49,203 nt of DNA from CAZVIK01 sp964627045 (GCA_964627045.1 CAZVIK010000005.1:1-49203); one strand, 5' to 3'; shown: positions 8,332 through 17,531, counted from the stretch's first letter. The notes: generated from the letters alone by a model not told the origin. A program made the numbers and translations.

Positions 8332-9405
8332 ATGACGATCACCCGAAGGTCACTGGTGTTGGCATCGGTTCCGGCAGTGCTCGGCGCGCGCCTGGCCCAG
8401 GCGCAGCCGGCCCCGGCCGTCGAGTACTACAGGCTGGTTCCCGGCTTCCTTCCCGAACATAAGAATGAGAACGGCACGGCCATCGGCACCGGCTTCGCCA
8501 CGCCGAACCCGTGGGGCGCCAACACGGCCTACATCATGGCGACCAACGCCAAAGGCCTGCGCACCTGGCGAATCGAAAACTACCTCCAGCAGGCCAACAT
8601 GACCCAGGGCTCCACCATGTACCTGCTGGAAGGGTCCGAGCGCGCGCTGCTCATCGACACCGCGCAGAACACGCCCGAGGAGATGGGCAAGAACGATCTG
8701 ACGACGCTCGTCCGCCACCTGCTCGGGCACAACAACGACGGCTCGGCCAGAAGCAACCCGGTCGATTTTGTCGTGGCCATCTCTCATGGTCACGGCGATC
8801 ACACCGGCAAGAACAGCCAGATGACCGGCCGCACCATCTACTTCCCCGACGGCGACTGGCCGCGCACCCAGGCTCCTCCGAACTACGTCCCCATCAAAGA
8901 GGGCGGCGGCCCCACCCAGCACGGCGCGGCGTTGGGCGAACTGGCCCTCGGCGGTCGCACCATCCGGATCATCGATATTCCCTGCCATACGCCCGGATCG
9001 GTGGGTTTCCTCGACGCCGAGAACAACATGATCATGACCAGCGACGCCATCGGGTCCGGCTGCGTTTGGGCGCACTTCGGCGTCATTGCGCAGTACGCCG
9101 CCTCTCTGCGGCACCTGCAGGAGGTCCTCAAGCCCCTGAACAACCCGGCGATTCTCTCCGGCCATTTCTACCAGATCTCTTCAGGCGCTCGCGGCAAGCC
9201 GCCCATTAATGGCCGTCCGCTCGACAAGCAGTACATCGCCGATCAGCTTGCCGCCGCCGAGGGCGTGTTGAACGGCACCATCAAGGGTGAACCCTATGCA
9301 AGCGCCGGGCGTCCCGGGATCATGGTCGCCCGCGTCGGCTCGGCCGAAATGACCTTCAACCCCGCGGCGATTCACGGGCCCGCCCCCGCGCCGGCCAAGC
9401 CGTAG
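8332..9405 (+). CDS. Exported MBL-fold metallohydrolase
   Basis: This 357-residue protein begins MTITRRSLVLASVPAVLGARLAQAQ, a twin-arginine-like export signal. The metallo-beta-lactamase fold is shown by 'ALLIDTAQN', the zinc motif 'SHGHGDHTG' (HxHxDH), 'IPCHTPGSVGFL' with the next metal His, 'NNMIMTSDAIGSG' supplying the bridging Asp, and 'ILSGHFYQ' with the last His. The substrate cannot be told from sequence; hydrolysis of an ester, lactone or thioester-like bond is the family norm. The ATG at 8332 is the only start that gives a clean signal peptide. It stands alone, divergent from the nucleotidase and 66 bp before priA. Confidence 0.88.
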   Translation: MTITRRSLVLASVPAVLGARLAQAQPAPAVEYYRLVPGFLPEHKNENGTAIGTGFATPNPWGANTAYIMATNAKGLRTWRIENYLQQANMTQGSTMYLLEGSERALLIDTAQNTPEEMGKNDLTTLVRHLLGHNNDGSARSNPVDFVVAISHGHGDHTGKNSQMTGRTIYFPDGDWPRTQAPPNYVPIKEGGGPTQHGAALGELALGGRTIRIIDIPCHTPGSVGFLDAENNMIMTSDAIGSGCVWAHFGVIAQYAASLRHLQEVLKPLNNPAILSGHFYQISSGARGKPPINGRPLDKQYIADQLAAAEGVLNGTIKGEPYASAGRPGIMVARVGSAEMTFNPAAIHGPAPAPAKP

Positions 9406-9471
9406 CGAGTCCCGGGGCGTTTGGCCTGCGCCGCGCCGGAGCGCGGGATCTCGAGCCGCGCCTCCACTACT

Positions 9472-11907
9472 ATGGAAAGGATGCCCGGCCGCGAGCCTTC
9501 ATACTGCGACATCAGCCTCCCGGTGCCGCTCGACCAGGCCTTCACCTATTCCCTGCCGGAAACTCTGCGCCACCGCGTGACCGCCGGCTGCCGTCTCATC
9601 GTTCCGTTCGGTTCCCGCAAGCTCACCGGAATTGTCCTGCGCTGCCACTCGGAACGCCCGCCCATGGAGGCCCGCCCCGCCTGGCGTCTGGTGGACTCCG
9701 AGCCGGTGCTCGACGAAAAGATGATCGAGCTTGGCCGCTGGATCGCCGGTTATTACTGCGCGCCGCTCGGCGAAGTCCTCCGCGCGATGACGCCGCTTGG
9801 CGCGGAGGTCCGCGAGGGCCGCGTCTATTCGCTTACCTCCAAGGGCCGGGACGCCACGCGCCAGTTGCTGCTGGACGACTCGGCCGAAGACCCCGAAATC
9901 CGCCTGCTGCGCCTGCTGGAGTCGCGCCCGCTGTCCGCCGCGCACCTCCAGAAGCAGGTCCCCATGGGCCTGAAGCTCCTGCGCGCGCTTGAGAAGAAGG
10001 GCTTGGTTCAATCCGAGGCGGTGCACGGCCAGAGAGACCCGCTCCGCTCCGCCTCCGGGCGTTTGCGCATCGTGCAGGTGCGCCCTCCCGATGGCCTGAA
10101 GCTGCCCAAGGCCGAGCGCGAATTGCTCGCCTACCTGGACCTTCACCCCGGCTCGCACAACTTGAAGGAGGTTGAGGAGTCGGTCAAGAACGCCAGTCCC
10201 GCCGCGCGCTCCCTCGCGCGGAAGGGCATTCTGGAGCTTAAGCCCGAGCGCCTCGAGATGCCGCGCTTCCCCGTCCCGGACCGGCGTCACGTTCTCAATG
10301 CACATCAACAACAGGCGCTCGACGCCGTCGTCGCGAGCCTTCGCGCGCGGGCCTTTCACCCCTTTTTGCTTTTTGGGGTAACACGTTACGGAAAGACCGA
10401 GGTCTACCTGCGCGCCATCGAGGAGGCCCTCGCCCTGGGCCGCGGCGCGCTATTGATGGTCCCGGAGATCGCGCTCACCCCCGCCATGGCCGGCCAGTTC
10501 TTCCAGCGCTTCGGCGACCGCGTGGCCATTCTCCATTCGGCCTTCTCGGATTCCGAACGCGCCGGCGAGTGGCGCCGCATCCGCTCCGGCGAGGCGCCCG
10601 TGGTTGTCGGCACCCGCTCCGGCGTTTTCGCTCCCGTCGCCAACCTCGGCCTGATCGTGGTGGACGAGGAGCACGACCAGAGCTACAAACAGGACGAAAC
10701 CCCGCGCTACAACGGCCGCGATGTCGCCCTGGTGCGCGCGCGCGCCGAGGGCGCGTGCGTGGTTCTCGGTTCGGCCACCCCCAGCATGGAGAGCCGCTAC
10801 AACGCCGAGCGCGGCAAATACGTGCTGCTCGAGCTCCCCGAGCGCGTCGAACAGCGCCCGCTCCCGAAAGTCGAGCTGGTTGACATGCGCGGCGAGTTTC
10901 TGGAGACCCGCAAGCAGGCCACTTTTTCGCGCCGGCTCATCGAGGAGATTCGCGCCCGCCTGGCCAACGGCGAGCAGACCATGCTCCTTTTGAACCGGCG
11001 CGGTTTCGCCAGTTTCCTGGTCTGCCGCGCCTGCGGCAAGCGCTTGGAGTGCGTGAACTGCTCGGTGACGCTCACCTTCCACCGCCGCGACCGCCGCATG
11101 CTCTGCCACTATTGCAGCTACGCCGCGCCGGTCCCGCGCCTCTGCCCCGAGTGCCACAGCGAGCATATCCACTTCCAGGGCATCGGCAGCGAACGGATCG
11201 AAGATGAGCTGCACCGCGAATTCCCCAAGGCGCGCATCGCGCGCATGGACCGGGATAGCGTCACCGGAAAGCGCAGCTACCAGACCATCCTCGAAGGGTT
11301 CCGCGAGGGCAGCTTCGATATCCTGGTCGGAACGCAGATGATCGCCAAGGGCCACGACATCCCCAACGTCACGCTGGTGGGCGTGGTCAACGCCGATATC
11401 GGCCTGGCCCTCCCGGACTTCCGTTCCGCCGAGCGCACCTTCCAGTTGCTCACCCAGGTGGCCGGACGCGCCGGCCGCGGCGATACCCCCGGTATCGTTC
11501 TCGTGCAGACCAGCGCCGCGGAGCACTACGCCGTGCGCTTCGCCTCGGCGCAGGACTATGCGAACTTCTACCGGAAGGAGATGCAATTTCGCCGAGCCAT
11601 GCGTTACCCGCCCTTCGCCGCGCTGGCCAACGTCCTGGTCCGCGACGAAGACCAGTCGCGCGCGCTCCGGTTGAGCGGAGAGATCGGCCACCTGCTCCAA
11701 CCGCCGCCCGAAGGACTCCGCGTGCTGGGACCCGCCGAGGCCCCGGTCGCGCGCGTGCAGAAGGAGTTCCGCTACCAGACGCTGCTGAAGTCCGCCAACC
11801 GCGCCATGCTCGGGCAGGTCTTGCAACGGATTCGCGCCTACGCCGTGGAATCCCGCTGGAGCCCCACCGCGCTGGTAATCGACGTGGACCCGCTCAGTCT
11901 CATGTGA
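9472..11907 (+). CDS. priA: Primosomal protein N' (replication restart helicase PriA)
   Basis: PriA reloads the replisome at collapsed forks. The 811-residue protein has the N-terminal 3'-DNA-end-binding domain ('DISLPVPLDQAFTYSLPE'), a Walker A at residues 302-309, the DEEH box in 'LIVVDEEHDQSYKQDETPRYNGRD', motif III 'VLGSATPSMES', and the paired zinc sites: eight cysteines between 'CRACGKRLECVNC' and 'CHYCSY...CPECHSEH'. Motifs V and VI are present as 'VGTQMIAKGHDIPNVTLVGVVNAD' and 'LLTQVAGRAGRGDTPG'. The P-loop reads GVTRYGKT rather than the usual GVTGSGKT, an oddity. ATG at 9472 is preferred; TTG at 9421 or ATG at 9481 are possible. The stop overlaps the next GTG by 4 nt. Confidence 0.95.
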   Translation: MERMPGREPSYCDISLPVPLDQAFTYSLPETLRHRVTAGCRLIVPFGSRKLTGIVLRCHSERPPMEARPAWRLVDSEPVLDEKMIELGRWIAGYYCAPLGEVLRAMTPLGAEVREGRVYSLTSKGRDATRQLLLDDSAEDPEIRLLRLLESRPLSAAHLQKQVPMGLKLLRALEKKGLVQSEAVHGQRDPLRSASGRLRIVQVRPPDGLKLPKAERELLAYLDLHPGSHNLKEVEESVKNASPAARSLARKGILELKPERLEMPRFPVPDRRHVLNAHQQQALDAVVASLRARAFHPFLLFGVTRYGKTEVYLRAIEEALALGRGALLMVPEIALTPAMAGQFFQRFGDRVAILHSAFSDSERAGEWRRIRSGEAPVVVGTRSGVFAPVANLGLIVVDEEHDQSYKQDETPRYNGRDVALVRARAEGACVVLGSATPSMESRYNAERGKYVLLELPERVEQRPLPKVELVDMRGEFLETRKQATFSRRLIEEIRARLANGEQTMLLLNRRGFASFLVCRACGKRLECVNCSVTLTFHRRDRRMLCHYCSYAAPVPRLCPECHSEHIHFQGIGSERIEDELHREFPKARIARMDRDSVTGKRSYQTILEGFREGSFDILVGTQMIAKGHDIPNVTLVGVVNADIGLALPDFRSAERTFQLLTQVAGRAGRGDTPGIVLVQTSAAEHYAVRFASAQDYANFYRKEMQFRRAMRYPPFAALANVLVRDEDQSRALRLSGEIGHLLQPPPEGLRVLGPAEAPVARVQKEFRYQTLLKSANRAMLGQVLQRIRAYAVESRWSPTALVIDVDPLSLM

Positions 11908-12701
11908 ACCCCGTTATGAGCCCCGCCGAGTCCAACGAACGCAACCTAATCGAGTTCTTCCGGCGCTTTGCCCGCGTGCGCCCCACGGGCCGCATCGCTG
12001 AACTGGAGGGCGTCTCCATCGCCTCCTCCGGGATTCCGTTCCACATGTTCAACGCGGCATTCTTTTCCTCGCCCGTCATGGAGGTGGAAGAGGACCTGGG
12101 CCGGCGCCTCCGTGCGGCGGCGGAGTTTCTCGGAGGCGAATCCCGCCGCTGGGCCTTCTGGGCCTGCGCCGCGAAGATGGCCGGCGATTTTCAGCGGTTC
12201 ACCGCCAACGCTTTCCGGCTCATCGGCCTGGCGCCGGTCTTCCGCCATCCCGCGATGTACTGCGGCCGGCTCGCTCCCCCGAGCCGCCCGCTTCCCGCCG
12301 TCGAGTTCCGCCGCGTCGAGGATCGCGCCGCCCGCGTCGCGTTCGCGCAGATCAACTCGCACGCCTTTCACATACCCTTCGAATGGTGCATGGACCTTTA
12401 CGACATCGACGCTCTATGGGAGCCGGGCTTCTCCGGCTACCTCGGCTATGTGGCGGGCCGCGCCGTGTGCTGCGCCGCCACCTTGATCGCGGCCGATGCC
12501 ATCGGGGTCTACTCGGTCGCCACGCTCCCCGGAGAGGAGCGTCAAGGTTACGGCGAAGCCATCACCCGCCACGCGGTGGCCGCCGCGCAGCACCAGACTG
12601 GGCTTTCGCTCTCCGTTCTCCAGTCCACCCGGGACGGGTTACCCCTCTACCGCCGGCTGGGCTACGAAATGGCCACCCATTTCGTTGTTCACAGCAACTA
12701 A
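11904..12701 (+). CDS. GNAT-like acetyltransferase domain protein
   Basis: This 265-residue protein is coupled to priA by a GTGA overlap; an ATG four codons in (11916) is an alternative start. The second half has the hallmarks of a GNAT fold: 'YLGYVAGRAVCCAATLIAADAIGVYSVATLPGEERQGYGEAITRHAV', where RQGYGEA corresponds to the Q/RxxGxG/A acetyl-CoA loop, and the C-terminal 'LSVLQSTRDGLPLYRRLGYEMATHFVVH', typical of the last strand and helix. The N-terminal ~130 residues ('EGVSIASSGIPFHMFNAAFFSS') resemble the partner half of tandem GNAT proteins. No substrate can be named, and a role with PriA is not implied by chemistry, only by coupling. Confidence 0.75.
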   Translation: MNPVMSPAESNERNLIEFFRRFARVRPTGRIAELEGVSIASSGIPFHMFNAAFFSSPVMEVEEDLGRRLRAAAEFLGGESRRWAFWACAAKMAGDFQRFTANAFRLIGLAPVFRHPAMYCGRLAPPSRPLPAVEFRRVEDRAARVAFAQINSHAFHIPFEWCMDLYDIDALWEPGFSGYLGYVAGRAVCCAATLIAADAIGVYSVATLPGEERQGYGEAITRHAVAAAQHQTGLSLSVLQSTRDGLPLYRRLGYEMATHFVVHSN

Positions 12702-12795
12702 TCTCATCAGCCGGAACGCCGCCCAGCCCATCGCCGTTCGAGGCCTGCGTACCGGCGGTTCACCCGTGGTGCCCTCCGCCCCCCCCTCGGGGTGG

Positions 12796-12825
12796 TGGAC
12801 AACCGATTGCGCAAGCCGATAGAAT
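12796..12825 (+). promoter_or_regulatory. Putative sigma-70-type promoter of the transketolase gene
   Basis: TGGACA (12796-12801) and TAGAAT (12820-12825) each match the sigma-70 hexamers in five of six positions and are 18 bp apart. They lie 60 bp upstream of the transketolase GTG, in the only non-coding stretch before it. Confidence 0.5.
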
Positions 12826-12885
12826 GGTCAGCGGTCGCACCACCTTCGTTGTTGGGAATTCATACATAGGCAAGGGAACAATACT

Positions 12886-15132
12886 GTGTCCACATCGCCC
12901 CAGCTTTTTAACGTCCTTGATAGCGATGGCATGGAAGCTTTGAAATCCAGCCATCCCGAACGTTTCGAATACCGCGCCGAAGGCGGCGCTTTCCTGAACT
13001 TGCGCGGGGTGCCTCTGGCGCCGCTCGCCGATATCGATGAAGCCAAAATCGCCGTGCTGGGCCAGGTTGTACGCGGCTTCTCTTTCGCTGCGGTCGGCGC
13101 TTCCAAGTCGGGCCATCCCGGCGGTTCCTCTTCCAAAGCCGACCTTTTCGTGACCCTGCTGGCCAGCGGCGCGCTGCGCTTTGACGCCTGGAACCCGAAG
13201 CACCCTGGCAGAGACCGGATCGTCTGGTCCGCCGGCCACTGTTCGCCCCTGCTCCATTCCCTGGGCGCCCTGGTCTACGAGACGCTCCGGCGCAGAGGGG
13301 ATGCGGGCAGGGGGGTCGCAACGATTTACCCGGAGCAACTCGCCACCTTCCGTAAGTTCGGCGGACCCAGCGGCCACATCGAATCCGACTCGGTTCTCGC
13401 CGACACCTCCACCGGCTCCTCCGGACACGGCCTTTCGGCCGGCCTTGGTTTCGCCCTTCTCCACGCCGGTTCCGGCCTCGACACCCGCGCGTTCGTCATG
13501 ATGGGCGACGCCGAAACCGAGGAGGGCATGACCTATGAGGCCCGCAACGTCGCCTCCACGCTCGGCCTGAAGAACCTCGTCGTCACCCTGGACTACAATC
13601 AGTTCGGCATCGACGGCCCCATCTTCGACGCCATGCCCGGCCCCTACCTGAACCACTGGTTCGCGCCCGGCTGGAACGTCATCGAAGTCGATGGCCACAA
13701 CATCCGCGAGATCGCCACCGCCTACCGCCTCATCGCGCAGGGCTTCGGCGCCAATGAGCCCACCGTCGTCGTCGCCCACTGCATCAAGGGGAAGCATTAC
13801 GGGAAGCTGGAGAACACTTCGGATTCCCACGGTTCGCCCCTTTCCCACGCCGAATACGTCGAGGCCATGAAGAAGATCGGCTTCGACATCCCCGGCAAGG
13901 AAGGCGAGGCCGCCGCCGACATCGCCGTAGTCGCCAACGCTCTGGACGCCGGGGTGGTGGACTATTTCGCCGCCCGCCTGAAGGCCGCCGCCGCGCAGAT
14001 CCAGCCCGAACCCGAACTGAAGAAGCGCATCGAAGTCGCGCTCGCCGGCCGCCCGCTCGCCGATTACCGCAGCTTCCAGCGGCCCGCCACCCTGCCCGCC
14101 GAACTCATTTTCGAAGAAGGCTCCTCGGTTCCCACCCGCAAGGCTACCGAAGCCTGGTTCGGCTGGGCCATGAAGAACACCGCGTTCTTCTACGTCGGCT
14201 CGGGCGACCTCATGAAGTCCATCCTCACCGGGAAGGCCGAGAGCGTCTACGGCGTGGCCAGCAAGAAGAATCCGCTCGGCCGCGGCCTGCGCTTCGGCAT
14301 CGCCGAGCAGAACATGTCGATGATGTCCACGGCTCTGGCGCAGGACACCCTGCCCGGCGGCTTCCGGCCCATGAGCGCCTTCGCCACTTATGGCGTTTTC
14401 ACCCCCATGATGGCCAACTCCGTGCGCATGACGCTCATCAATAACGACGTCAACCCGCACGCCAAAGCGTTCTTCATCATGTTGGCCGCGCACGACGGGC
14501 CCGAGACCGGCGAGGACGGTCCCACCCACCACGGCCTGTTCTGGATGTCGCTGTTCAGCGCCTATCCCGGCATCAAGGTCTACAAGCCGATGGACGCCAA
14601 CGAGACCATCGAGATGCTGTTCTACGCCGCCCAGCGCGGTGAGCCGGTCGCTCTTTCGGTGGCCCGCCCCGGCACGCCGGTCCTCAAACGCGGCAACGGC
14701 ATCCCGCCCGCCATCGAGGCCATTAACGGGGCCTACGTGTTCCGCCAGTACCGCAACAACGGCAAGCCGAAGAAGGTGATCGCCGTCTGCGGCGGCCAGG
14801 TGATGGTGAACCTGCTCGAAGTTCTGCCGCAGATCGAAGAGGCCGCCGACGTGAAGATCGTGGCGGTGACCTCGCCGCAGCTTTACGAAGAGCTGGCGCA
14901 GACCAATCCGGCGAAGGCTCAGGAAATCCTTTCGGACGCGGAGCGCGAGCACGTCGTCACGCTGCACAACGGCTGGCCCGGCTTCCTGTATCCGTTCCTG
15001 CTGCCGGCCGACTACAAGAAGCGCGCCCACGGCATGCACAAGTTCTCCCGCTCCGGCGCACCGAGGGACGTCTACACCGACTTCGGCTTCAACCCCGCTG
15101 GGCTGAAGGACCGGATTCTCGCCAGCCTGTAG
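12886..15132 (+). CDS. tkt: Transketolase
   Basis: The 748-residue protein contains all three transketolase regions: the N-terminal thiamine-diphosphate domain ('GHPGGSSSKADLFVTLL', 'WSAGHCSPLLHSLGALVYE', 'STGSSGHGLSAGLGFAL'), the pyrimidine domain ('GIAEQNMSMMSTALAQD' with the conserved Glu, 'HDGPETGEDGPTHHG'), and a C-terminal domain ('IAVCGGQVMVNLLEVLP'). It moves two-carbon units between sugar phosphates in the pentose phosphate or Calvin-type pathways. It is longer than the usual ~660 residues, and the ThDP motif reads GDAE (207-210) rather than GDG, so it belongs to a divergent branch. The start is GTG at 12886 with AGGGA about ten bases upstream. It is monocistronic, with its own promoter and a strong terminator. 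Confidence 0.9.
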   Translation: MSTSPQLFNVLDSDGMEALKSSHPERFEYRAEGGAFLNLRGVPLAPLADIDEAKIAVLGQVVRGFSFAAVGASKSGHPGGSSSKADLFVTLLASGALRFDAWNPKHPGRDRIVWSAGHCSPLLHSLGALVYETLRRRGDAGRGVATIYPEQLATFRKFGGPSGHIESDSVLADTSTGSSGHGLSAGLGFALLHAGSGLDTRAFVMMGDAETEEGMTYEARNVASTLGLKNLVVTLDYNQFGIDGPIFDAMPGPYLNHWFAPGWNVIEVDGHNIREIATAYRLIAQGFGANEPTVVVAHCIKGKHYGKLENTSDSHGSPLSHAEYVEAMKKIGFDIPGKEGEAAADIAVVANALDAGVVDYFAARLKAAAAQIQPEPELKKRIEVALAGRPLADYRSFQRPATLPAELIFEEGSSVPTRKATEAWFGWAMKNTAFFYVGSGDLMKSILTGKAESVYGVASKKNPLGRGLRFGIAEQNMSMMSTALAQDTLPGGFRPMSAFATYGVFTPMMANSVRMTLINNDVNPHAKAFFIMLAAHDGPETGEDGPTHHGLFWMSLFSAYPGIKVYKPMDANETIEMLFYAAQRGEPVALSVARPGTPVLKRGNGIPPAIEAINGAYVFRQYRNNGKPKKVIAVCGGQVMVNLLEVLPQIEEAADVKIVAVTSPQLYEELAQTNPAKAQEILSDAEREHVVTLHNGWPGFLYPFLLPADYKKRAHGMHKFSRSGAPRDVYTDFGFNPAGLKDRILASL

Positions 15133-15186
15133 CAGGCGAGGGATGCGCCCCCGCGGCGCCTCCCGCTTGGCGGTTTGATTGGACAT

Positions 15187-15217
15187 GGGGCCGGGCCTTC
15201 CCGGCCCCTTTTGTTTT
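15187..15217 (+). terminator. Rho-independent terminator after transketolase
   Basis: GGGGCCGGG (15187-15195) pairs perfectly with CCCGGCCCC (15200-15208) around a CCTT loop, followed by TTTTGTTTT. It lies 54 bp after the transketolase stop. A similar GGGGCCGGGC hairpin without a T run occurs at 20771-20792. Confidence 0.85.
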
Positions 15218-15233
15218 CGCCCGGCCCGCGTCT

Positions 15234-15282
15234 TTGTGGAGCAGATCGCCAGACCGGCCACGTGGGCAGTCCTGCCCGCGGC
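15234..15282 (+). repeat. Intergenic repeat type 1, copy A
   Basis: This 49-bp element runs from TTGTGGAGC through GATCGCCAGA to GGGCAGTCCTGCCC, the last part being a 6-bp inverted repeat. It matches copy B (20612-20660) at 45 of 49 positions. It lies between the transketolase terminator and the convergent DUF4159 gene. Confidence 0.85.
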
Positions 15283-15336
15283 TTCAACCACGTATCGTTT
15301 GCGGCTCGGCGTCTTGGGCTCTCGCTCACCAGTTCG

Positions 15337-15362
15337 TTATGGGGCGGTCTTTCCAGTCCGGC
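15337..15362 (+). repeat. Intergenic repeat type 2, shortened copy
   Basis: TTATGGGGCGG followed by TTTCCAG and TCCGGC corresponds to the two ends of the type 2 repeat at 20541-20587, with about 21 internal bases missing. The match is short, so the assignment leans on its position next to a type 1 copy. Confidence 0.5.
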
Positions 15363-15377
15363 TTTCTCGCCTTCGAA

Positions 15378-16178
15378 CTAGTGCGTCATCGCGTACAGGA
15401 TGTAGTTCACGCCCATCCGGAACGCCTGGGACGCGTACATCTCGGGGTAGCGGGGATCGTCGGCGAATTCCCAGGCGTCGCCCAGGTCCATGTTGAAGCA
15501 GATGGCCACCTGCACCCGCCCGGCTTCATCCACCACGGCGCGCCAGTGGGGATCGACGCCGCCGCGCTCGACTTGTCCCCCGTACACCACGTTGGCCCCC
15601 GGCACCCGTACCCGTTTGGAGAGATCGTAAACGACGTGAAAAATCGGCGAATCGTCCGGCAGGTCAACCACCTGGTGGCTGGGCAGCACGCGCCGGATCA
15701 CATCCATGAACTCGCCCCATTCCCCGGCGCCGTGGAAATCGTCCACCATGAGGAACCCGCCGCGCCTGAAGAACTCTCGCAGCCGCGCGGCCTGTGCGTC
15801 GTCCAGCACCATATCCCCGGCCGCCACGGCATACAGGAAGGGCCAATCGTAGATCTCATCGCTGTCGATATCGACGATCTCTTCCACCGAGCGCACGTGC
15901 AGCCGGGTCAGACGTCCCAGTGCCATGCTGAACAAGCGGTCCGACTTGTTAGCGTCGATCCCCCAACTCCGGTAGTAACCCCGGCGCGGGGAGCGGAAAC
16001 GCAGGCGGGCGAACGCGAATTCGGTCTTTTCCCACGCGTCGGCCGGGTCGTCGGCCGGTGTCTGCATCTCGTGTTCGTAGATCTCCCAGCGGCGGTGGCG
16101 ATTCCCGTGCTGTGCGCCCCAGAGCACAACACCCAAGGCCAAAGCCGCCAGCATCCCCCGCGCGGCCATTTGCTTCAT
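15378..16178 (-). CDS. DUF4159 domain-containing protein with N-terminal membrane or signal segment
   Basis: The 266-residue protein starts MKQMAARGMLAALALGVVLWGAQ, a signal or anchor segment. The rest matches the DUF4159 pattern: 'EFAFARLRFRSPRRGYYRSWGIDANKSDRLFSMALGRLT', 'YDWPFLYAVAAGDMVLDDAQAARLREFFRRGGFLMVDDFHG', and 'VAICFNMDLGDAWEFADDPRYPEMYASQAFRMGVNYILYAMTH'. DUF4159 proteins have a glutamine-amidotransferase-like fold, often sit near MoxR/DUF58 genes and have no assigned activity. Here it instead follows the amidohydrolase by 39 bp on the same strand. No clear ribosome site precedes the chosen ATG; a second ATG lies three codons in. Confidence 0.82.
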   Translation of the reverse strand: MKQMAARGMLAALALGVVLWGAQHGNRHRRWEIYEHEMQTPADDPADAWEKTEFAFARLRFRSPRRGYYRSWGIDANKSDRLFSMALGRLTRLHVRSVEEIVDIDSDEIYDWPFLYAVAAGDMVLDDAQAARLREFFRRGGFLMVDDFHGAGEWGEFMDVIRRVLPSHQVVDLPDDSPIFHVVYDLSKRVRVPGANVVYGGQVERGGVDPHWRAVVDEAGRVQVAICFNMDLGDAWEFADDPRYPEMYASQAFRMGVNYILYAMTH

Positions 16179-16217
16179 TGTACCGCCGCGCCGCCCCGGT
16201 TTCGCCGGGCCGAGATG

Positions 16218-17531
16218 TTACTTCAATGTCTCCCGCCGGGCCTTCGCGCGTTCTACCGTCCGCTCCAGATCCCGCCTCTCAACCAGCCTTCCGTTGAGCA
16301 CCACCGCCTCCGTCCGCCGCGTGTTGGAAATCGACTCCAGCGGATCGCCCCCCAGTAGTACCAGGTCCGCCCGCATCCCCGCCGCCACGTTGCCCGCGTG
16401 CCCCTGCTCACCGAGATACTCCGCCGCCCGCAGCGTCGCCGACCGCAGCGCCTCTAGCGGTGTCAGCCCCGCCCGTACCAGCAGTTCCAACTCGTCGTGC
16501 AGCCCCGATCCCGGGAACACATACGGATTCGGCGTATCGCTTCCCGCCAGGATCTTGACCCCCGCCCGGTGCATCTCGCCCACCAGCGCCAGTTCACTTT
16601 CGAACCGCCGCCTCCGCCCCGCCGGGTCCCACTTTGTCATGCCCGGCCCGCCCGCCTTCCAGAACTCCAATATCGGCGCGGGCACCGCCCGCAGACGCCC
16701 GTCGCGCTCCAAATCCGGATCGCCGAACATCGCCACCGACCGCAACGCCACCAGTGTCGGTGTCTGCCACGTGCCGTGACGCCGGAACTCTGCAAACAAC
16801 GCCGCTTTGTCCGCTTCCGTCGCGCCAGCCGGAACCACCCCCATGAGGTGCTCCATACTCTTCTGACCGCTCCGGGCGGCCTCGGCCGCGCTCACGCTGT
16901 TCGGCAGGTGCCCGGCGAACGCCAGCCCGGCCCGCGCGCTCTCCTCGGCGATCGCGAAGTACGCCTCGCGCCCCAGCCAGGAGTAGATCTTGACGAAGTC
17001 CGCCCCGTCGCGCGCCACCCTCCGCACCGCTTCACGCCCTTCCTCGGCGCTCGCGCACGCAATCGACCCCACGACGGCCGGCTTCGCACCGTCCAGTATC
17101 GGCCCGGACGCCACGATGCGCGGCCCCGCCAATGCACCTGACGAGATCTGATCCCGCAGCCGCCGTATCGTCTCCAGGTTGTCGAACATGCTCCGCACGC
17201 CTGTGACGCCGTGCGCCACGAACTGCGGCAGGAAGTAGTCGCGCGCGGCCGTATCGTCCGCCGCCGGCGGGAGCTTGGAGAACATGTGTACGTGCATGTC
17301 CCACAGGCCGGGGATCAGGTACTCGCCGCGTCCGTCGATCACCCGCGCCCCCGCTACCGGCCGGATCTCGCCGGCTGCGCCCACCGCCGCGATCCGGTGG
17401 CCGGACACCACCACGGTCCGCTCTGCGAGCGCCCGCCCGGCCTCGACGTCGATCACCGTCACCCCAGTGAACACCAACTCCTCGGCGCCCGCAGAGAGCG
17501 CACACGCGAGCAGGCATGCCGCCGTCCTCAT
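16218..17531 (-). CDS. Exported metal-dependent amidohydrolase (imidazolonepropionase/prolidase-like)
   Basis: The 437-residue protein has a short signal peptide (MRTAACLLACALSAGA) and the amidohydrolase-superfamily layout: N-terminal 'FTGVTVIDVEAGRALAERTVVVSGHRIAAVG', first metal pair 'GLWDMHVH' (His80, His82), a lysine in 'DFVKIYSW' placed like the carboxylated Lys, 'FAGHLPNSV', 'SMEHLMG', and the final Asp in 'ILAGSDTPNPYVFPGSGLHDEL'. The tail 'GNVAAGMRADLVLLGGDPLESISNTRR' is typical of secreted amidohydrolases acting on dipeptides or cyclic amides. GGAGG lies eight bases before the ATG at 17531, which decides the start. It probably forms an operon with the secreted protein upstream and DUF4159 downstream. 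Confidence 0.9.
   Translation of the reverse strand: MRTAACLLACALSAGAEELVFTGVTVIDVEAGRALAERTVVVSGHRIAAVGAAGEIRPVAGARVIDGRGEYLIPGLWDMHVHMFSKLPPAADDTAARDYFLPQFVAHGVTGVRSMFDNLETIRRLRDQISSGALAGPRIVASGPILDGAKPAVVGSIACASAEEGREAVRRVARDGADFVKIYSWLGREAYFAIAEESARAGLAFAGHLPNSVSAAEAARSGQKSMEHLMGVVPAGATEADKAALFAEFRRHGTWQTPTLVALRSVAMFGDPDLERDGRLRAVPAPILEFWKAGGPGMTKWDPAGRRRRFESELALVGEMHRAGVKILAGSDTPNPYVFPGSGLHDELELLVRAGLTPLEALRSATLRAAEYLGEQGHAGNVAAGMRADLVLLGGDPLESISNTRRTEAVVLNGRLVERRDLERTVERAKARRETLK

Noticed and set aside
12760..15291. 843-codon open frame on the strand opposite the transketolase
   Set aside because: It mirrors a highly conserved gene, has no recognisable domain, and is the expected antisense shadow in GC-rich DNA.
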